Of a stretch of DNA of 64,000 nt, positions 42,752-51,900 are shown in pieces; position 1 is the stretch's first letter; every line of letters starts with the position of its first letter. The notes under the pieces were generated by a model. The model was not told the origin of the DNA, did no database searches, and worked only from the letters and a program-made list of their open reading frames with translations. A program made the translations under genes and the position numbers. This stretch comes from Rhizobium sp. 18055 (GTDB lineage Bacteria > Pseudomonadota > Alphaproteobacteria > Rhizobiales > Rhizobiaceae), in NCBI RefSeq assembly GCF_902706285.1, contig NZ_CACSKD010000005.1, positions 1 to 64,000 on the forward strand. The letters run 5' to 3'.

Positions 42752-43507
42752 ATGAAGAAGACGATTTTCCTGGCAGCGGCAGCGCTGCTCGGCATGACGC
42801 ATCTGGCTTCGGCAGACGACACGATCCGGATCGCCACCGAGGGCGCCTACCCTCCGTTCAACTATGTGGAATCCGACGGCAGCCTGAAGGGGCTCGATGT
42901 CGATATGGCGCATGCGCTGTGCGAGGAGATGAAGGCCAAGTGCACGATCGTCGCCCAGGATTGGGACGGCATCATCCCCGGCCTGCTGGCCAAGAAATAT
43001 GACGCGATCATTGCCTCGATGAGCATCACCGACGAGCGCAAGAAGCAGATCGACTTCACCAACAAATATTACACAACGCCGCTCGCCGTCGCCGTTCCCA
43101 AGGATAGCGCGCTGAAAGGCGTCAGCGTCGAGGACATGAAGGGCAAGGTGGTCGGCGCGCAGGCATCGACGACGCAGGCCGATTACCTGAACGACGTCTA
43201 TGCCAAGGGCGGCGCCGAAGCGAAGATGTACCCGACGCAGGACGAAGCCGTCGCCGATCTTCTCAACGGCCGCATGGATGCGCTTGTTTCCGACAAGTTC
43301 GTGGTGGTGGACTGGCTGAACAAGGCCGGCAAGGATTGCTGCAAGCTGCTCGGGGACGTGCCCGGCACTGAAACGCAGGCCGGCATCGGCATTCGCCAGG
43401 GAGAGCCGGAACTGAAAGAGAAGTTCAACAAGGCGATCGATGCGCTGGTGGCCAACGGCACCTACGCGACGATCACCAAGAAGTATTTCCCCTTCGATAT
43501 CTACTGA
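42752..43507 (+). CDS. ABC transporter periplasmic binding protein for polar amino acids
   Basis: This 251-residue protein of the SBP_bac_3 family has a signal peptide (MKKTIFLAAAALLGMTHLASA). The mature domain begins DDTIRIATEGAYPPFNYVE and has the ligand residues of lysine/arginine/ornithine-binding proteins (MSITDERKKQIDFTNKYYTTP). ATG 42752 follows AAAAGGGA. No permease or ATPase genes lie next to it, so it must use components encoded elsewhere. It is followed on the same strand by a DadA-like oxidase, which suggests uptake and oxidation of a shared amino acid. Confidence 0.92.
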   Translation: MKKTIFLAAAALLGMTHLASADDTIRIATEGAYPPFNYVESDGSLKGLDVDMAHALCEEMKAKCTIVAQDWDGIIPGLLAKKYDAIIASMSITDERKKQIDFTNKYYTTPLAVAVPKDSALKGVSVEDMKGKVVGAQASTTQADYLNDVYAKGGAEAKMYPTQDEAVADLLNGRMDALVSDKFVVVDWLNKAGKDCCKLLGDVPGTETQAGIGIRQGEPELKEKFNKAIDALVANGTYATITKKYFPFDIY

Positions 43508-43570
43508 TCGCCCGTATTGCATCGTGCGGAGGCGGCGAAGCCTCCGCACCCCTTACCAGCAAGCACTCCC

Positions 43571-44824
43571 ATGAAAACAGATGTTCTCGTTCTCGGTGCC
43601 GGCATTGTCGGCGTCAGTGCCGCTCTTCACCTGCAGGAGCGTGGCCGCTCGGTCGTGCTGGCCGATCGCGGCGAGACGGGCGGCGGCACCAGTTATGGCA
43701 ATGCGGGGCTGATCGAGCGCTCGTCTGTCGTTCCCTACGCCTTCCCGCGCGAGATCGGCACGCTGCTGAAGTACGCGCTGAATAACGCTTCCGATGTTCG
43801 TTACGAGCCCACCCACCTGCCGCGCATCCTTCCCTGGCTGGCGCGATACTGGTGGCATTCCTCGCCCGCCCGGCTGGACAAATCCGCCCGTGCGCTGCTG
43901 CCGCTGGTGGAGGCGAGCGTATCCGAGCATGACAGGCTGATCGAGCGTTCCGGTGCGGCTCATCTGATCCGCGAGAAGGGGTGGATTTCCGTCTACAAGG
44001 ATCCACAAAAGTTTGCCGCGGCTCGTGCCGATGCCGAGAGCCTGTCCCCATTCGGCCTGCAGATGCGGATCATTGACCGCGAGGATTTCATCGCCCTGGA
44101 GCCCGCCTTTGCCGGCAGCGGGGAAAAGCTTGCCGGCGGCGTGCACTGGCTGGACCCGAAAACGGTGACCGACCCGCAGGCGCTGACCAAGGCTTACGCC
44201 GATCTGTTTCTGTACAATGGCGGCATATTCGCTACGGCCGATGCCGCTGATCTTCGCGAGGAAAAGAACGGCTGGTCGCTGAAATCGGAGACCGGAGACA
44301 TCATCGAGGCCGGCGAGATCGTGGTGGCGCTGGGGCCGCAGTCCGGTTTGGTGTTCCGCAAGCTTGGCTATCGCCTGCCGCTCGGAATCAAGCGTGGCTA
44401 TCACAGGCACTACGCGCAGGCAGAAGGCGCGCCGCTGAGGCACTCCGTCGTCGATGAAGAGGCTGGCTACGTGCTGGCGCCGATGGCGCGCGGTATCCGC
44501 CTGACAACCGGCATCGAATTCGCAGCGCCAGACGCGCCTGCCAACATGATCCAGCTGCGGCGGTGCGAAGATCACGCCCGGCAGTTGGTCGCGCTCGGTG
44601 AACCTTTCGAGCAGACACCGTGGCTCGGCCTGCGGCCCTGCCTGCCAGACATGCGACCGGTAATCGGGCCGGGCCCGCGCCATCGCGGCCTCTGGTTCAA
44701 CTTCGGCCATGCCCATCACGGGCTGACGCTCGGCCCCGCCAGCGGCAGGCTTCTGGCCGAGCAGATGTGCGGCGAGGCGCCGTTTGCCGATCCGGCGCCG
44801 TTTCATCCGCAGCGGTTTCTCTAA
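43571..44824 (+). CDS. FAD-dependent D-amino-acid dehydrogenase-like oxidoreductase (DAO family)
   Basis: This 417-residue protein begins with the ADP-binding fold (LVLGAGIVGVSAALHLQERG). It contains GGGTSYGNAGLIERSS, the FAD-proximal residues of DadA-type enzymes, and the C-terminal GLWFNFGHAHHGLTLGPASGRLLAE. It should oxidise a D-amino acid or N-substituted amino acid and pass electrons to the respiratory chain. ATG 43571 starts the nucleotide-binding strand directly. It lies 63 bp behind the binding-protein gene, with which it is likely co-transcribed. Confidence 0.88.
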   Translation: MKTDVLVLGAGIVGVSAALHLQERGRSVVLADRGETGGGTSYGNAGLIERSSVVPYAFPREIGTLLKYALNNASDVRYEPTHLPRILPWLARYWWHSSPARLDKSARALLPLVEASVSEHDRLIERSGAAHLIREKGWISVYKDPQKFAAARADAESLSPFGLQMRIIDREDFIALEPAFAGSGEKLAGGVHWLDPKTVTDPQALTKAYADLFLYNGGIFATADAADLREEKNGWSLKSETGDIIEAGEIVVALGPQSGLVFRKLGYRLPLGIKRGYHRHYAQAEGAPLRHSVVDEEAGYVLAPMARGIRLTTGIEFAAPDAPANMIQLRRCEDHARQLVALGEPFEQTPWLGLRPCLPDMRPVIGPGPRHRGLWFNFGHAHHGLTLGPASGRLLAEQMCGEAPFADPAPFHPQRFL

Positions 44825-44837
44825 AACCCAACCGCTT

Positions 44838-45788
44838 TCACTGCTCGAGCGGGATCGGCGCATTGATCCGCTCCAGCCAGGGCGAGAAGTAAGCGGGCCA
44901 TTCGGCGGACGCGGTGCCCGGCTTGCCCATGCCGAAGCCGTGGCCGCCGTTTTCCAGCGGGTGAAACTCCACCGGTACGTTCGCCGTCTCGCAGGCCTGC
45001 TGCATAATCAGCGTGTTTTCGGGGTCTGAAACCGGATCGTCCTTGGCCTGGACCAGAAACATCGGCGGGCATTGCGCCTGGACGTGATCCTCCACCGACC
45101 ATTCGGCGCTGGTAGCGGCACTCGGATGCTTGCCGATCAGGATGCGGCGGGTCGAGGTGTGATCGTAGGGCGGCTTGAGCGTGATGACAGGATAGATCAG
45201 CGCAGCGAAATCCGGCCGCGCCGACTGCGTGTCTGCCGCATCGATCGGCTGGTAGGAGGCAAAGGCGGATCGGGTCGCAGCCAGCCCCAGGAGGTGACCA
45301 CCGGCGGAAAAGCCGAGGACGCCGACATGCTGCCGGTCGATACTGAAGCGGCCGGCATTGGCGCGGATCAGCCGGATGGCGCGCTGCGCATCCTGGAGCG
45401 GTGCCAGCGGACCGGCACTCCAGCCCTCGCCCGGCAACCGATAGGACAGGACGAAAGCGGTGATGCCGCGCGCGTTCAGCCAGCGGGCGGCGGGTCGCGC
45501 CTCGTTGCGCATGGATATCCGCCGGTATCCGCCGCCGCCGGCGATCAGCATGGCGATGCCGTTGGGTTTGGCCGGCGCAAAGACCTCGACCACGGGAACT
45601 GCGATATTGCTGATCGCACCCCTGGCGTTTTCGCTGACCGGCCCCGTTGGGCCGCCCCCACCCGGAGGCTGTCCCGGCCACAGCGGCAGGCTCGTCGCAG
45701 GTGCCGCTGCCAGCGTCTTGCCAGGCAGCATGAGCGGCAGCAGGGTCGCGGCGCTGATGGTGCCCAGCATGGATCGGCGCGTCAGCAT
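44838..45788 (-). CDS. Tat-exported alpha/beta hydrolase (esterase-like)
   Basis: This 316-residue protein has a twin-arginine signal (MLTRRSMLGTISAATLLPLM). The esterase/acetylxylan-esterase-like fold has the nucleophile elbow GFSAGGHLLGLA with Ser161, a later Asp in DPVSDPENT and His in NGGHGFGMG. The AGGGGYRR stretch may form the oxyanion hole. It is probably a periplasmic carbohydrate esterase; the substrate is unknown. ATG 45788 gives the signal peptide; a longer open frame upstream is spurious. It is convergent with the oxidase gene and divergent from the helicase gene. Confidence 0.85.
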   Translation of the reverse strand: MLTRRSMLGTISAATLLPLMLPGKTLAAAPATSLPLWPGQPPGGGGPTGPVSENARGAISNIAVPVVEVFAPAKPNGIAMLIAGGGGYRRISMRNEARPAARWLNARGITAFVLSYRLPGEGWSAGPLAPLQDAQRAIRLIRANAGRFSIDRQHVGVLGFSAGGHLLGLAATRSAFASYQPIDAADTQSARPDFAALIYPVITLKPPYDHTSTRRILIGKHPSAATSAEWSVEDHVQAQCPPMFLVQAKDDPVSDPENTLIMQQACETANVPVEFHPLENGGHGFGMGKPGTASAEWPAYFSPWLERINAPIPLEQ

Positions 45789-45896
45789 CTGAGGTCCTGT
45801 CGTTCGGTTGTTCCGCCTGACGCTCGCCATCAATGCGGCGGAATTGCAGGCCGATGTCCATAGATCGCGAAGACGGCGCCTTCTCATCGGCCTTGT

Positions 45897-48425
45897 TTGA
45901 ACTACATTGAAGCCGTGGACCAGATCGATACCGAAAACCTCATCGCCCTGCCTGCCCCGTTTACCCGCTGGTTTGCGGAGAAGGGCTGGCGGCCGCGTGT
46001 GCATCAGCTTGAGCTTCTGGCGCGCGCCGAGGCTGGCAAGAGCACGCTTCTGATCGCGCCGACAGGAGCCGGCAAGACGCTCGCCGGCTTCCTGCCGGCG
46101 CTCACCGATCTCACCCGCCGTGGCAAGATCCCGCCGGGCTCTGCCTTCACCGGCATCCACACCCTCTACATCTCGCCGCTGAAGGCGCTGGCCGTCGATA
46201 TCGAGCGCAACCTGATGAAGCCGGTCGAGGAGATGGGGCTGCCGGTGACGGTCGAGAATCGCACCGGCGATACGCCCGTTGCCAAGCGCCAGCGGCAGAA
46301 GCTGAACCCGCCCGACATCCTGCTGACGACGCCGGAACAGGTGGCGCTGCTGCTCGCCAACCACGAGGCCGAGCGCTTCTTCAAGGATCTCAAATACATC
46401 GTTCTCGACGAGCTGCATTCACTGGTGTCATCGAAGCGTGGACACATGCTGTCGCTGGGCCTGGCGCGGCTGCGGCGGCTGGCGCCTGGTCTGCAGACGA
46501 TCGGGCTGTCTGCCACGGTCGCCGAGCCGTTGGAGCTGCAAAAGTGGCTGGTGACGCAGCGGGAGGGTGAGGTGCGTCACTCAGGGATCGTCACCGTCGA
46601 CGGCGGGGCAAAACCCGACATCTCGATCCTGTCGACCGAGGAGCGCATTCCCTGGTCCGGACATTCGGCGCGCTACGCCATTCCCGATGTCTACAAGCAG
46701 CTTCTTGAGCACCAGACGACGCTGCTGTTCGTCAACACCCGCAGCCAGGCGGAAATGCTGTTTCAGGCGCTGTGGACCTGCAACGATGACAATCTGCCGA
46801 TTGCGTTGCATCACGGCTCGCTCGATGTCGGCCAGCGGCGCAAGGTGGAAGCAGCGATGGCGGCCAACAAGCTGCGCGCCGTGGTCGCCACCTCGACGCT
46901 CGATCTCGGCATCGACTGGGGCGACGTCGATCTGGTGATCCATGTGGGGGCGCCGAAGGGGGCGTCGCGGCTGGCCCAGCGCATCGGCCGTGCCAACCAC
47001 CGGATGGACGAGCCGTCGAAGGCGATCCTGGTGCCGGCCAACCGTTTCGAGGTGATGGAGTGCCAGGCGGCGCTCGACGCCAACTATATCGGCGCGCAGG
47101 ACACGCCGCCGGTCGGCAAGGGGGCGCTGGATGTGCTGGCGCAGCATGTGCTCGGCATGGCCTGCGCCGAGCCGTTCGACATGCTGGAACTCTACGACGA
47201 GGTGACCAGCGCCTCGCCCTACGCCCACCTCGATTGGGAGACATTCGAGCGGATCGTCGATTTCGTCGCCACCGGCGGCTATGCGCTGCGCACCTACGAG
47301 CGCTATGCCCGGATCCGAAAGACCGCCGAGGGGCGCTGGCGAGTGTCCAATCCGGCCGTCGCCCAGCAGTATCGGCTGAACATCGGCACCATCGTCGAAA
47401 GTCCGATGCTAAACCTGAAGATGGTCAAGCGCGGCGCCGGCGGGCGGATCGGTCGCGGCGGCGCCACGCTCGGCAAGATGGAGGAGTATTTCTTCGAGCA
47501 GTTGTCGCCGGGCGACACCTTCATCTTCTCCGGCAAGGTGCTGCGCTTCGAAGGCATCCGCGAGAACGAGGCACTGGCGAGCCAGGCCTATTCCAACGAT
47601 CCGAAGATCCCGTCCTATGCCGGCGGCAAGTTTCCGCTCTCGACCTATCTGGCCGACCAGGTGCGCTCGATGCTCGCCGATCCCGACCGCTGGGACCGGC
47701 TGCCGGACCAGGTGCGAGACTGGCTGGCGATCCAGAAGGAGAAATCGATCCTGCCGAAACGCGACGAGCTGCTGATCGAAACGTTTCCACGCGGCAGCCG
47801 CTGCTACATGGTGGCCTATCCCTTCGAGGGGCGGCTGGCACACCAGACGCTCGGCATGCTGCTCACCCGACGGCTGGAGCGGGCGGGCGCCAAGCCGATG
47901 GGCTTTGTCGCCACCGATTATTCGCTGGGGATATGGGGGCTGGAGGATATGGGGCTGATGATCCGCAACGGGCGGCTCAACCTGTCGGATCTGTTCGACG
48001 AGGACATGCTCGGCGACGATCTCGAAACCTGGCTGGACGAATCCTTCCTGCTGAAGCGTACCTTCCGCAATTGCGCCGTGATTGCAGGCTTGATCGAGCG
48101 TCGGCATCCGGGCAAGGAAAAGAGCGGGCGGCAGGTGACTGTCTCGGCCGACCTGATCTACGACGTGCTCCGCACCCATGAGCCGGATCATATCCTGCTG
48201 CAGGCAACACGGCAGGATGCGGGAAGCGGGCTTTTGGATATCGGCCGGCTTGGCGATATGCTGCAGCGAATCAAGGGGCACATCACCCACCAGGCGCTGG
48301 AGCACATCTCGCCGCTGGCAGTGCCCGTGATGCTGGAAATCGGCAAGGAGCCGGTGCATGGCGAAGCCCATGATGCGCTGCTGGCGGAAGCCGCAGACGA
48401 TCTGATCGCCGAGGCGCTGAGTTGA
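45897..48425 (+). CDS. Ligase-associated DEXH-box DNA helicase (Lhr family)
   Basis: This is an 842-residue helicase. Walker A APTGAGKT is at about residues 53-60 and the DExH box is in VLDELHSLVSSKRGH. Motif III (GLSATVAEP) and a helicase C domain follow (ATSTLDLGIDWGDVDLVIHVGAPKGASRLAQRIGRANHR). After these come the Lhr winged-helix and DUF4910-type core domains. The length is that of the short 'Lhr-Core' repair helicase. The start is uncertain: TTG 45897 or GTG 45915. It is followed after 25 bp by the PdeM gene, its usual partner, but no ATP-dependent ligase or exonuclease gene adjoins. Confidence 0.9.
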   Translation: MNYIEAVDQIDTENLIALPAPFTRWFAEKGWRPRVHQLELLARAEAGKSTLLIAPTGAGKTLAGFLPALTDLTRRGKIPPGSAFTGIHTLYISPLKALAVDIERNLMKPVEEMGLPVTVENRTGDTPVAKRQRQKLNPPDILLTTPEQVALLLANHEAERFFKDLKYIVLDELHSLVSSKRGHMLSLGLARLRRLAPGLQTIGLSATVAEPLELQKWLVTQREGEVRHSGIVTVDGGAKPDISILSTEERIPWSGHSARYAIPDVYKQLLEHQTTLLFVNTRSQAEMLFQALWTCNDDNLPIALHHGSLDVGQRRKVEAAMAANKLRAVVATSTLDLGIDWGDVDLVIHVGAPKGASRLAQRIGRANHRMDEPSKAILVPANRFEVMECQAALDANYIGAQDTPPVGKGALDVLAQHVLGMACAEPFDMLELYDEVTSASPYAHLDWETFERIVDFVATGGYALRTYERYARIRKTAEGRWRVSNPAVAQQYRLNIGTIVESPMLNLKMVKRGAGGRIGRGGATLGKMEEYFFEQLSPGDTFIFSGKVLRFEGIRENEALASQAYSNDPKIPSYAGGKFPLSTYLADQVRSMLADPDRWDRLPDQVRDWLAIQKEKSILPKRDELLIETFPRGSRCYMVAYPFEGRLAHQTLGMLLTRRLERAGAKPMGFVATDYSLGIWGLEDMGLMIRNGRLNLSDLFDEDMLGDDLETWLDESFLLKRTFRNCAVIAGLIERRHPGKEKSGRQVTVSADLIYDVLRTHEPDHILLQATRQDAGSGLLDIGRLGDMLQRIKGHITHQALEHISPLAVPVMLEIGKEPVHGEAHDALLAEAADDLIAEALS

Positions 48426-48450
48426 TGATGGGAATAAGGAACGGACTGAC

Positions 48451-49179
48451 GTGATGAACCGGCTGGCGCTGGCGCGGGAACTGAACGGGGTGGCGGCGAT
48501 GCCGGGCGTGGAAACGGCCGTGCATGGGGTCGCGGTCGTCTGCGATCCGCTCGGCGGGCTCTACCTGCCCGATGCCGGCATTCTCGTCGTTTCCGACCTG
48601 CATCTGGAAAAGGGCGCCGCCTTTGCCCGTCGCGGCATGATGCTGCCGCCCTACGACACGCTGGCGACGCTGACCGTGCTGTCGGCTGTCATCACGCGCT
48701 ACGATCCGAAGCTGGTGATCTCGCTTGGCGACAATTTCCACGATCGCATCGGCTCGGCGCATCTGCCGGACGCGTTTCGGACGCTGATCTCGGATATGGC
48801 GCGCGGGCGCGAATGGATCTGGATCAATGGCAACCACGATCCTGACGGGACAGTCGATCTGCCAGGAACCTGCGCCGACGAGATGCACCACGCCGGGCTG
48901 ACCTTCCGGCACGAGCCGAAGGGCGGATTGCAGCGCGGCGAGATCGCCGGGCACCTGCATCCGTCGGCCACCGTGCGGCGGCGCGAGAAATCCATCCGCC
49001 GACCGTGCTTTGCGACCGACGGCGCGCGGCTGCTGATGCCGGCGTTTGGCGTCATGAGTGGCGGGCTAGACCTGCGCCACAAGGCGATGAAGGGATTGTT
49101 CGACCAGCCCTCGCTGATCGCGCATCTGCTCGGGCGCGACCGGATCTATTCGGTACGCTTCGGCAATCTGTTGGGCTGA
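48451..49179 (+). CDS. pdeM: Ligase-associated DNA-damage-response endonuclease PdeM
   Basis: This metallophosphoesterase of about 242 residues has the two-metal motifs in order: SDLHLEKGAAFAR, GDNFHDRIG, NGNHDPDG, GHLHP. It matches the PdeM proteins found next to Lhr-type helicases and linked to DNA repair. The start may be GTG 48451 or ATG 48454. It lies 25 bp behind the helicase gene and ends 2 bp from the convergent YitT-type gene. Confidence 0.88.
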   Translation: MMNRLALARELNGVAAMPGVETAVHGVAVVCDPLGGLYLPDAGILVVSDLHLEKGAAFARRGMMLPPYDTLATLTVLSAVITRYDPKLVISLGDNFHDRIGSAHLPDAFRTLISDMARGREWIWINGNHDPDGTVDLPGTCADEMHHAGLTFRHEPKGGLQRGEIAGHLHPSATVRRREKSIRRPCFATDGARLLMPAFGVMSGGLDLRHKAMKGLFDQPSLIAHLLGRDRIYSVRFGNLLG

Positions 49180-49181
49180 GC

Positions 49182-49817
49182 TTACAGCGCGACGTAACGG
49201 TCGGCGCGGTGGTTGATCGTGAGAAACAGGTTCAGCACCACGGCACCCAGAACCGAATAGAACACCACCGGCGGCGTGGTGACGAAGAAGGCGGCGGCCA
49301 GCACGCAAAGATCGACGGCCATCTGCACGAGGCCGGCGCGTATGCCGAAACGCTCCTGCATGTAGATGCCAAGAATGCCGACGCCGCCGAGGCTGGCGCG
49401 GTGGCGATAGAGCGCCAGCAGGCCGAAACCGAGAAGCAGGCCGCCGAGCAGCGCTGCCCAGGCCGGGTGGATGGCGGCGATGGTCATGACATTGGGCTGG
49501 ACACTTGTGAGCAGCGAGGTCAGGCCGATGGCGATGAAGGTCTTCAGCGTGAAGGAGATGCCGAGCTGCTTCCAGGAGAGATAAAAGAACGGCAGGTTGA
49601 GCACGAAAAAGGCAAGGCCAAAGTTCACGCCGAAGGCATAGTGAACGAGGAAGGCGACGCCGGCGGTGCTGCCGGTCAAGAGGCCGGCACTGGCCAGCAT
49701 ATAGAGGCCGAGGGCGGCGATCAGGCTGCCGGAGAAGATGCCCTGCACGTCTTCGACAGGGGTATGGCGGGTGGCGCTCGTATTCCAGAAGCCAAGGGCA
49801 TTGATGATCTGTGTCAT
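49182..49817 (-). CDS. YitT family membrane protein
   Basis: This 211-residue protein has five or six hydrophobic helices. It begins with a short cytosolic stretch and then IFSGSLIAALGLYMLASAGLLTGSTAGVAFL, the signature segment of the YitT/DUF161 group. Later segments include GVGILGIYMQERFGIRAGLVQM. No transport function is established for the family. ATG 49817 is preferred over a TTG five codons upstream. It is a single gene. Confidence 0.8.
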   Translation of the reverse strand: MTQIINALGFWNTSATRHTPVEDVQGIFSGSLIAALGLYMLASAGLLTGSTAGVAFLVHYAFGVNFGLAFFVLNLPFFYLSWKQLGISFTLKTFIAIGLTSLLTSVQPNVMTIAAIHPAWAALLGGLLLGFGLLALYRHRASLGGVGILGIYMQERFGIRAGLVQMAVDLCVLAAAFFVTTPPVVFYSVLGAVVLNLFLTINHRADRYVAL

Positions 49818-50014
49818 GTCGCTATTCCCCAACGGCAGACGAGTTCAAGAACCCCCGGAAAACCGAGGCGCAACGGAATGTGAACGATGGATGTCGCCGG
49901 GGCTGCATTTGCGCTCTTCGGCTGTTAACGAGGATTATCAGGCGATTTCGCGGCTTTTTCAAGCGAAATACGTAAGCACTACTGACCTATCAGAACTACG
50001 CAACAATCGTTCCT

Positions 50015-50947
50015 TCAGGCTGCCTTGCGTGCAAGGAACAGAATGCCGGAAATGGCATTTGCGCCATCTTTGCGAATGGTCGATCGCCTGACAATACTGA
50101 TCTCCAGCCCATGGCGAACGCATAGTGTCCTGACATAGGGTTCCGAGTGGGCATAGCGCAGCGAAGCGGCGAGATGAATATCCTGCCCCTCGCCCGCTTC
50201 CTCGACGGAAAATGCGACATCGGCACCGTCAGCAGCAAGCGCCACGATGGACGCGAAAACGCTTTCGAGATTGCCGAGATAGATCAGCACGTCGCATGCC
50301 GTCACGAGATCGGCACGGTGCTGAGCGCCGCCCGAAAACAGCCCGCTCGCCTCCGGCGTCAGCGACAGGTCGGCCTGGGCAAGGTGATCGTACAGGTGCT
50401 TTTCGGCGGCCTTGGCCAGCATGTTCTGCGACAGGTCGAAGCCTTCGAGCCGATCGGCCATGCCGCGGATTTCCGGCCCGAGCAGACCGGTGCCGCAGCC
50501 GAGATCGACGGCCAGCGCGTAGTGCCGGCCGGTGGTGGCGATCAGGGCTGCAAGCTTGGCGGGCACGTCGTAACCGAGCTTTTCCACCAGCGAGATCTCG
50601 AAGCGCCCGGCATAATCGTCGAACAGGCGCTCGACATAGCTGCTCGGCGGCTGATCGGGGATGGCCGTGTCGCCGAGAAAGGCGAGCTTGAGGGCGGCGC
50701 CGAAGATGTCGTTGTTGCTGCGGTCGCGCGTCTGTCGATAGGCCTCGATGGCGCCCTCGGTATTGCCGGCCTTCTCGCGGTAGGTGGCTAGGCGGTACCA
50801 GCCGGCGGCCCAGGCGGGCACCAGTTCGAGCGCCTGCTCCATCAGTTCGGCCGCCGCATCCGGTTCGCCGCCCTTGTCCAGCATCTTCGCGTAGTCGGCA
50901 CGGCGGTCGGCGATGGCATCGCCCGAAGTCTGGAGGTGGGGTTGCAT
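50015..50947 (-). CDS. TPR-containing class I SAM-dependent methyltransferase
   Basis: This 310-residue protein has one or two N-terminal TPR-like repeats (DKGGEPDAAAELMEQALELVPAWAAGWYRLA, residues 24-54). A methyltransferase domain follows, with the SAM-binding motif AVDLGCGTGLLGPEI near residue 155 and an acidic loop EGFDLSQNML. The target is unknown; similar 'TPR-methyltransferases' in rhizobia are uncharacterised. It is isolated on the minus strand. Confidence 0.85.
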   Translation of the reverse strand: MQPHLQTSGDAIADRRADYAKMLDKGGEPDAAAELMEQALELVPAWAAGWYRLATYREKAGNTEGAIEAYRQTRDRSNNDIFGAALKLAFLGDTAIPDQPPSSYVERLFDDYAGRFEISLVEKLGYDVPAKLAALIATTGRHYALAVDLGCGTGLLGPEIRGMADRLEGFDLSQNMLAKAAEKHLYDHLAQADLSLTPEASGLFSGGAQHRADLVTACDVLIYLGNLESVFASIVALAADGADVAFSVEEAGEGQDIHLAASLRYAHSEPYVRTLCVRHGLEISIVRRSTIRKDGANAISGILFLARKAA

Positions 50948-51091
50948 GATGGTGACCTATTGGTACGGCCCGCATTTGGCGGTGGCCACAAAAAAACTCA
51001 AGTCCTATTTCAGAGGACGGGTCGCCAGCTCTGAAATAAGCTTGCGAGCGACGATTCGCGCCCGTATTTCAGGGTGAACAGGAGATGATGC

Positions 51092-51358
51092 ATGTCCGAT
51101 CAGGTGAATAAATTTCTAGGCGACTCGCTCGGCCGTACATTGATCAAGCTTTTGGTGGTGTCGCTGATCGTCGGCTTCATCATGGCCTTCTTCGGCCTGG
51201 CACCGCTCGACTTCCTCTATTGGGTCCGCAATCTGGTTCTGGATGTCTGGCATCGCGGCTTCTCCGCGCTCGGCCGCGTCGGCGACTATCTGCTCCTCGG
51301 CGCCACCATCGTCATCCCGATCTTCCTCATCCTCCGTCTCTTCAGCTATCGCCGGTAA
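51092..51358 (+). CDS. Small membrane protein (DUF6460-like)
   Basis: This 88-residue protein has two transmembrane helices (LIKLLVVSLIVGFIMAFFGLA and YLLLGATIVIPIFLILRLF) separated by an amphipathic VRNLVLDVWHRGFSALGR segment. It resembles the alphaproteobacterial family I know as DUF6460. It is followed by the CAP-protein gene after 1 bp, so the two should be one operon. The function is unknown. Confidence 0.7.
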   Translation: MSDQVNKFLGDSLGRTLIKLLVVSLIVGFIMAFFGLAPLDFLYWVRNLVLDVWHRGFSALGRVGDYLLLGATIVIPIFLILRLFSYRR

Positions 51359-51359
51359 C

Positions 51360-51857
51360 ATGACCTCCATCGCTCTTTCACGGCGCAGCCTGCTGCGTGT
51401 CTCCGCGCTTGCGCTTGCCGCCGGCGTTGCCAGTTGCACCACCGCGCCGAAACTGCCTTCGACGCCATCCAACGGCGAAGACCAGACGGCAGCGTCGTTG
51501 CCGCTGGTCAACCAGTTGCGCGCCAAGAACGGGCTGCCGGCACTGACCGTCGATCCGGCGGCAACGGCAGCCGCGCTGTACCAGGCCAAGCGCATGGCAG
51601 CCGCCGGCAAGATGAAGCATGTGATGGGGATTGCCGACGGGTTTGGCCCGCGGGTGAAGGCGAGCGGCGTACAGCTGCCGGCAGCCGAAAACATCGCCAC
51701 CGGACAACAGACGGTTCCGGCCGTGGTGACGGCGTGGATCAACTCGCCACATCATCTGGAAAACATGCTCGGCCGCTATAGCGGACTGGGCGTCGCCGTT
51801 GCCTATAATCCTGCTTCCAGAAACGTGCCCTACTGGGCCATGGTGCTGTCCAACTGA
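51360..51857 (+). CDS. CAP/SCP-domain lipoprotein
   Basis: This 165-residue protein has a Tat/lipoprotein signal (SRRSLLRVSALALAAGVASC, with the lipobox Cys at about 27). The mature domain is a CAP (cysteine-rich secretory/PR-1-like) fold: NQLRAKNGLPALTVDPAATAAALYQAKRMA, HVMGIADGFGPRV, AENIATGQQT, WINSPHHLENML. The first active-site-type His and Glu are present. Bacterial CAP proteins are extracytoplasmic and their function is mostly unknown. It is probably co-transcribed with the small membrane protein. Confidence 0.87.
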   Translation: MTSIALSRRSLLRVSALALAAGVASCTTAPKLPSTPSNGEDQTAASLPLVNQLRAKNGLPALTVDPAATAAALYQAKRMAAAGKMKHVMGIADGFGPRVKASGVQLPAAENIATGQQTVPAVVTAWINSPHHLENMLGRYSGLGVAVAYNPASRNVPYWAMVLSN

Positions 51858-51900
51858 GGCGATTCAGCCTCCGATGTTTGAGGCTGGCTCCAAGGAAATC

